A stretch of DNA of 16,543 bases, from the NCBI GenBank assembly GCA_023393825.1, contig JAEXBW010000103.1:1-16543 (forward strand), read 5' to 3'. This document shows positions 14,360-16,543 of the stretch, piece by piece (position 1 is the stretch's first letter; each line of letters starts with the position of its first letter). Below the pieces are notes generated by a model. It did no database searches. It was not told the origin of the DNA and saw only the letters and a program-made list of their open reading frames with translations. The position numbers and the translations under genes were made by a program. This DNA comes from Elusimicrobiota bacterium. GTDB taxonomy: Bacteria; Elusimicrobiota; Elusimicrobia; Elusimicrobiales; Elusimicrobiaceae.

Positions 14360-14755
14360 ATGCAGGAAGAATATCTGTTTTACTTTATCGGCTTTCTGGG
14401 CCTTTTGATATGCGGGGCCGGCGCGCGCCTTATAAAAAACTCCCCCATTTACAAAAAAGGAACAAAGCAAACCGAGGGCGTTATAGAAAGCTATGTTTCC
14501 TTCTCAAAAGATTTATACAATCCCAAGGTAAGTTTTAAAGCAGGCGAAAATAAAATAGTTTTTACAAGTTCTTACTCCAGCAATATAAAGCCTGTAGTCG
14601 GTAAGGCCGTAAAAGTTATTTACCACCCTGCCGCGCCCGAAAATGCGGAAATTAAATCTATCTTCAGCGTACTGCTGCCTGCCTTTATAGCCTTGCTTGG
14701 CTTCTGCGTAAGCGCAGCCTGCGCTTTTAAGATACTTCACCTGCTAAAACCCTAA
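14360..14755 (+). CDS. DUF3592-like two-TM membrane protein
   Basis: This is a 131-residue protein with an N-terminal membrane segment (about 6-24), a soluble beta-rich domain (about 33-98) and a second membrane segment (about 102-124). The central part, with GVIESYVSF, NPKVSFKAGENKIVFTSSY and GKAVKVIYHPAAPENAEI, has the pattern of DUF3592: a short beta domain between two helices ending V.V.Y.P..P..A. The function of the family is not known. The start has AAAGGCGG about 6 nt upstream. The stop is followed by a short CCCC-TGC-GGGG hairpin (14757-14767) without a T run, so termination there is uncertain. The helicase gene starts 41 nt further on. Confidence 0.7.
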   Translation: MQEEYLFYFIGFLGLLICGAGARLIKNSPIYKKGTKQTEGVIESYVSFSKDLYNPKVSFKAGENKIVFTSSYSSNIKPVVGKAVKVIYHPAAPENAEIKSIFSVLLPAFIALLGFCVSAACAFKILHLLKP

Positions 14756-14783
14756 ACCCCTGCGGGGCGGGCCTTATAAAAGC

Positions 14784-14789
14784 TATAAT
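14784..14789 (+). promoter_or_regulatory. -10 box for the helicase gene, possibly leaderless
   Basis: A perfect TATAAT lies 7 nt before the ATG at 14797. No Shine-Dalgarno sequence is present, and the upstream sequence has no strong -35 hexamer. Transcription starting at the usual distance would begin at or next to the start codon. Confidence 0.4.
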
Positions 14790-14796
14790 ATAAGTG

Positions 14797-16521
14797 ATGA
14801 CCAATAAAACTTTTGACGCACTGGGTTTATCCCGCCAAACGCTGGAAGCAATAAAAAAAATTAATTATTCCACCCCGATGCCCGTACAGGCAGAGGTTAT
14901 TCCGTTTGTACTTAACGGCAAAGATGTTATTGCCTCCGCACAAACGGGCAGCGGCAAAACAGCCGCTTTTACAATTCCCCTTCTTGATATTTTAAGGAAA
15001 AAAGAAGACGCGCGCTGCCTTATAGTTGCGCCTACAAGGGAACTTGCCCAGCAAATATATAAAGTTTTAGGGGAACTTTCCGCAGGGAGCGAAATTCCCT
15101 CCGCGCTTATTGTCGGCGGTAAATTTATGCAGGACCAGCTTAAAAAACTTAAAAAGAACCCGCGCTTTATCATCGGCACACCCGGCCGCTTAAACGACCA
15201 TATCAAACGCAAAAGCCTTGTTTTAGACAATGTAAAATATGTCGTTTGGGACGAAATGGACAAAATGCTTGCGCTCGGTTTTATCCACCAAATAGAACAT
15301 ATTATCAAACATTTACCGACGGAAAAGCAAACTTTAATGTTCTCCGCAACTTTCCCCAAAAGGGTTTTAAATTTGGCGGAAGTATATTTGACCGACCCTG
15401 CAAGAGTTGTTATAGATTCCCTCAACAGCGTATCGCAGAACATAGAACAAAAAACTCTTACCACGGAACATAACCTTAAATCAACCGAACTTAAAAGAAT
15501 AATTACGGAAACAGAAGGCCAAATGATTGTGTTTACCAAAACGCAAAGAGCCACGGAAAGCACGGCAAAAGCTTTATGTGCAGAAGGCATTAAAGCAATG
15601 GCTTTGCACGGCGCGTTAAGGCAGAGCAAAAGGGAAACTATTGTAAGGGAATTCCGCGCGAATAATTTTAAAGTTCTTGTTGCTACCGACGTAGCGGCAA
15701 GAGGTTTGGACATACCCAAAATATCCTGCGTAATTAACTACGACTTGCCGCAATCGCCCGAAGATTACATACACAGAATCGGCAGAACGGGCAGAATTAA
15801 CCAAAAAGGCTTGGCGATAAGTATTTTAACAAAGGCAGATAAAAAACATTGGCAGGAAATAAGAAACTTTTTAACCACGGGCGACGAGCAGGAACTTACC
15901 GAACAGGAAAAGAAGAACTTTCAGGCCGCGTTGGAAAAAGAAAGAGCCTCAGACCCGTTTTCCAAACTTAAACACAGAGGCAGCCCCTCGGCCGAAAGAA
16001 ATAAAAAATCTAAAACCGGCGGTGGTAGAATGCACGGCAGCAGAAACTATCCTCCCAAACAGCGTGTTGATACCCGCCCCAAAGCAATGCGCGCGGAAAA
16101 GTCTTTTAATACAAATACCGACGACGCTTCAGCCATATTGGATAATAACAAACCGCAAGAAAAGCGGGAGAAAAAAGAATTTAAACGCCACGCGGATGCA
16201 CCCAAGAAACAGTACGGCCATCACGATAAAGACAACAGATATAACCGTGAAGCCAAGCACGACCGCGGCAACAAACCAAATCATACGGGCAGAGAAGAGC
16301 GCGGCGAATATAGCAAAAAGAAAGATTATGTTTTTACGCCTTTCAAAAAATCATTCGTAGGCGACAAAAAGAAAGACGGAGATAAAAAGAAAGACGACAA
16401 TAAAAAAACCTACGGCAAAGAAGTTGCCAAGCGCTGGGCAAAAAAGCTGCACGGCGACGGTAAAAAGCAGGGTTTTGGCAATAAAAATTTTAAAAACAAA
16501 AACAAATTTAAAAGAAGATAA
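14797..16521 (+). CDS. DEAD-box-family ATP-dependent RNA helicase with basic tail
   Basis: This 574-residue protein contains all superfamily 2 helicase motifs in order: Q motif (F6 and STPMPVQ 25-31), motif I AQTGSGKT (48-55), Ia PTRELA (79-84), Ib TPGR (128-131), II DEMD (152-155), III SAT (183-185), IV IVFTKT, V ATDVAARGLDI (296-306) and VI HRIGRTGR (326-333). It would unwind RNA or remodel RNP, as RhlE/DeaD-type proteins do in ribosome assembly and cold adaptation. Motif II reads DEMD instead of DEAD. Residues of about 385-574 form a Lys/Arg/Asn/Gly/His-rich low-complexity tail (KKDGDKKKDDNKK), a probable disordered RNA-binding region. I chose ATG 14797; a GTG directly before it (14794) would add one residue. 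Which DEAD-box subfamily it belongs to is uncertain. Confidence 0.92.
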   Translation: MTNKTFDALGLSRQTLEAIKKINYSTPMPVQAEVIPFVLNGKDVIASAQTGSGKTAAFTIPLLDILRKKEDARCLIVAPTRELAQQIYKVLGELSAGSEIPSALIVGGKFMQDQLKKLKKNPRFIIGTPGRLNDHIKRKSLVLDNVKYVVWDEMDKMLALGFIHQIEHIIKHLPTEKQTLMFSATFPKRVLNLAEVYLTDPARVVIDSLNSVSQNIEQKTLTTEHNLKSTELKRIITETEGQMIVFTKTQRATESTAKALCAEGIKAMALHGALRQSKRETIVREFRANNFKVLVATDVAARGLDIPKISCVINYDLPQSPEDYIHRIGRTGRINQKGLAISILTKADKKHWQEIRNFLTTGDEQELTEQEKKNFQAALEKERASDPFSKLKHRGSPSAERNKKSKTGGGRMHGSRNYPPKQRVDTRPKAMRAEKSFNTNTDDASAILDNNKPQEKREKKEFKRHADAPKKQYGHHDKDNRYNREAKHDRGNKPNHTGREERGEYSKKKDYVFTPFKKSFVGDKKKDGDKKKDDNKKTYGKEVAKRWAKKLHGDGKKQGFGNKNFKNKNKFKRR

Positions 16522-16543
16522 ACAAGGCAGACGCAACGGGTTT

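Noticed and set aside
14794..14796. GTG start for the helicase
   Set aside because: The adjacent ATG is the more likely start and adding one residue has no support; neither has a ribosome site.
14865..15719. A 284-codon open frame on the minus strand inside the helicase gene
   Set aside because: It lies entirely within the conserved helicase core in antisense. Its Ser/Leu/Cys-rich composition is typical of an antisense shadow, and it has no promoter or ribosome site.

Overview
The window looks like chromosomal DNA from a Gram-negative-type bacterium. The most likely source is a gut-type member of the phylum Elusimicrobiota (Elusimicrobium-like). That assignment is inference from the combination of PorV/UPF0164-type outer-membrane barrels, FlgD-type repeat surface proteins, short Flp/TadE-like prepilins and a TatD-linked-type radical SAM protein, plus A/T-rich intergenic DNA with moderately GC coding DNA. 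No 16S rRNA or other decisive marker is present.

Left part (1-5262, all minus strand, read right to left): a probable envelope transcription unit. It encodes a very large secreted protein with repeated WDG/FlgD-type Ig-like modules and a Cys-rich N-terminal region, then a PorV-like outer-membrane barrel 20 nt later, then two short prepilin-like proteins with a G-Q-x3-E-Y processing motif. The second of these runs off the window.

Middle-left (5463-9692, minus): a compact operon of six overlapping genes. In order these are a radical SAM protein, a membrane-anchored CBM48-like protein, TsaE, TsaB, RimI and a secreted TPR protein. TsaE and TsaB belong to the t6A tRNA-modification pathway, and RimI is the GNAT protein commonly linked with them. 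The operon appears to start from an extended -10 promoter placed so that the mRNA would be leaderless.

Centre (9800-10653): a plus-strand tRNA-Ser(UGA) gene, followed by about 770 nt without a credible protein gene. This stretch holds a tandem array of about 191-bp repeats. Each unit ends in a sequence resembling the tRNA-Ser 3' end. Two units are about 96% identical and the third is diverged, yet its hairpins keep base pairing by compensatory changes. This is the most unusual object in the window.

Right of the array (10654-10965, plus) lies a small A/T-rich gene with a strong Shine-Dalgarno site. It encodes an exact 18-residue-period beta-helix protein resembling bactofilins. A shared terminator separates it from two minus-strand genes for exported proteins of unknown function (11043-12338 and 12594-14156). 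The window ends with two plus-strand genes: a small two-TM DUF3592-type protein and a DEAD-box-family RNA helicase with a long basic tail and a DEMD motif II.
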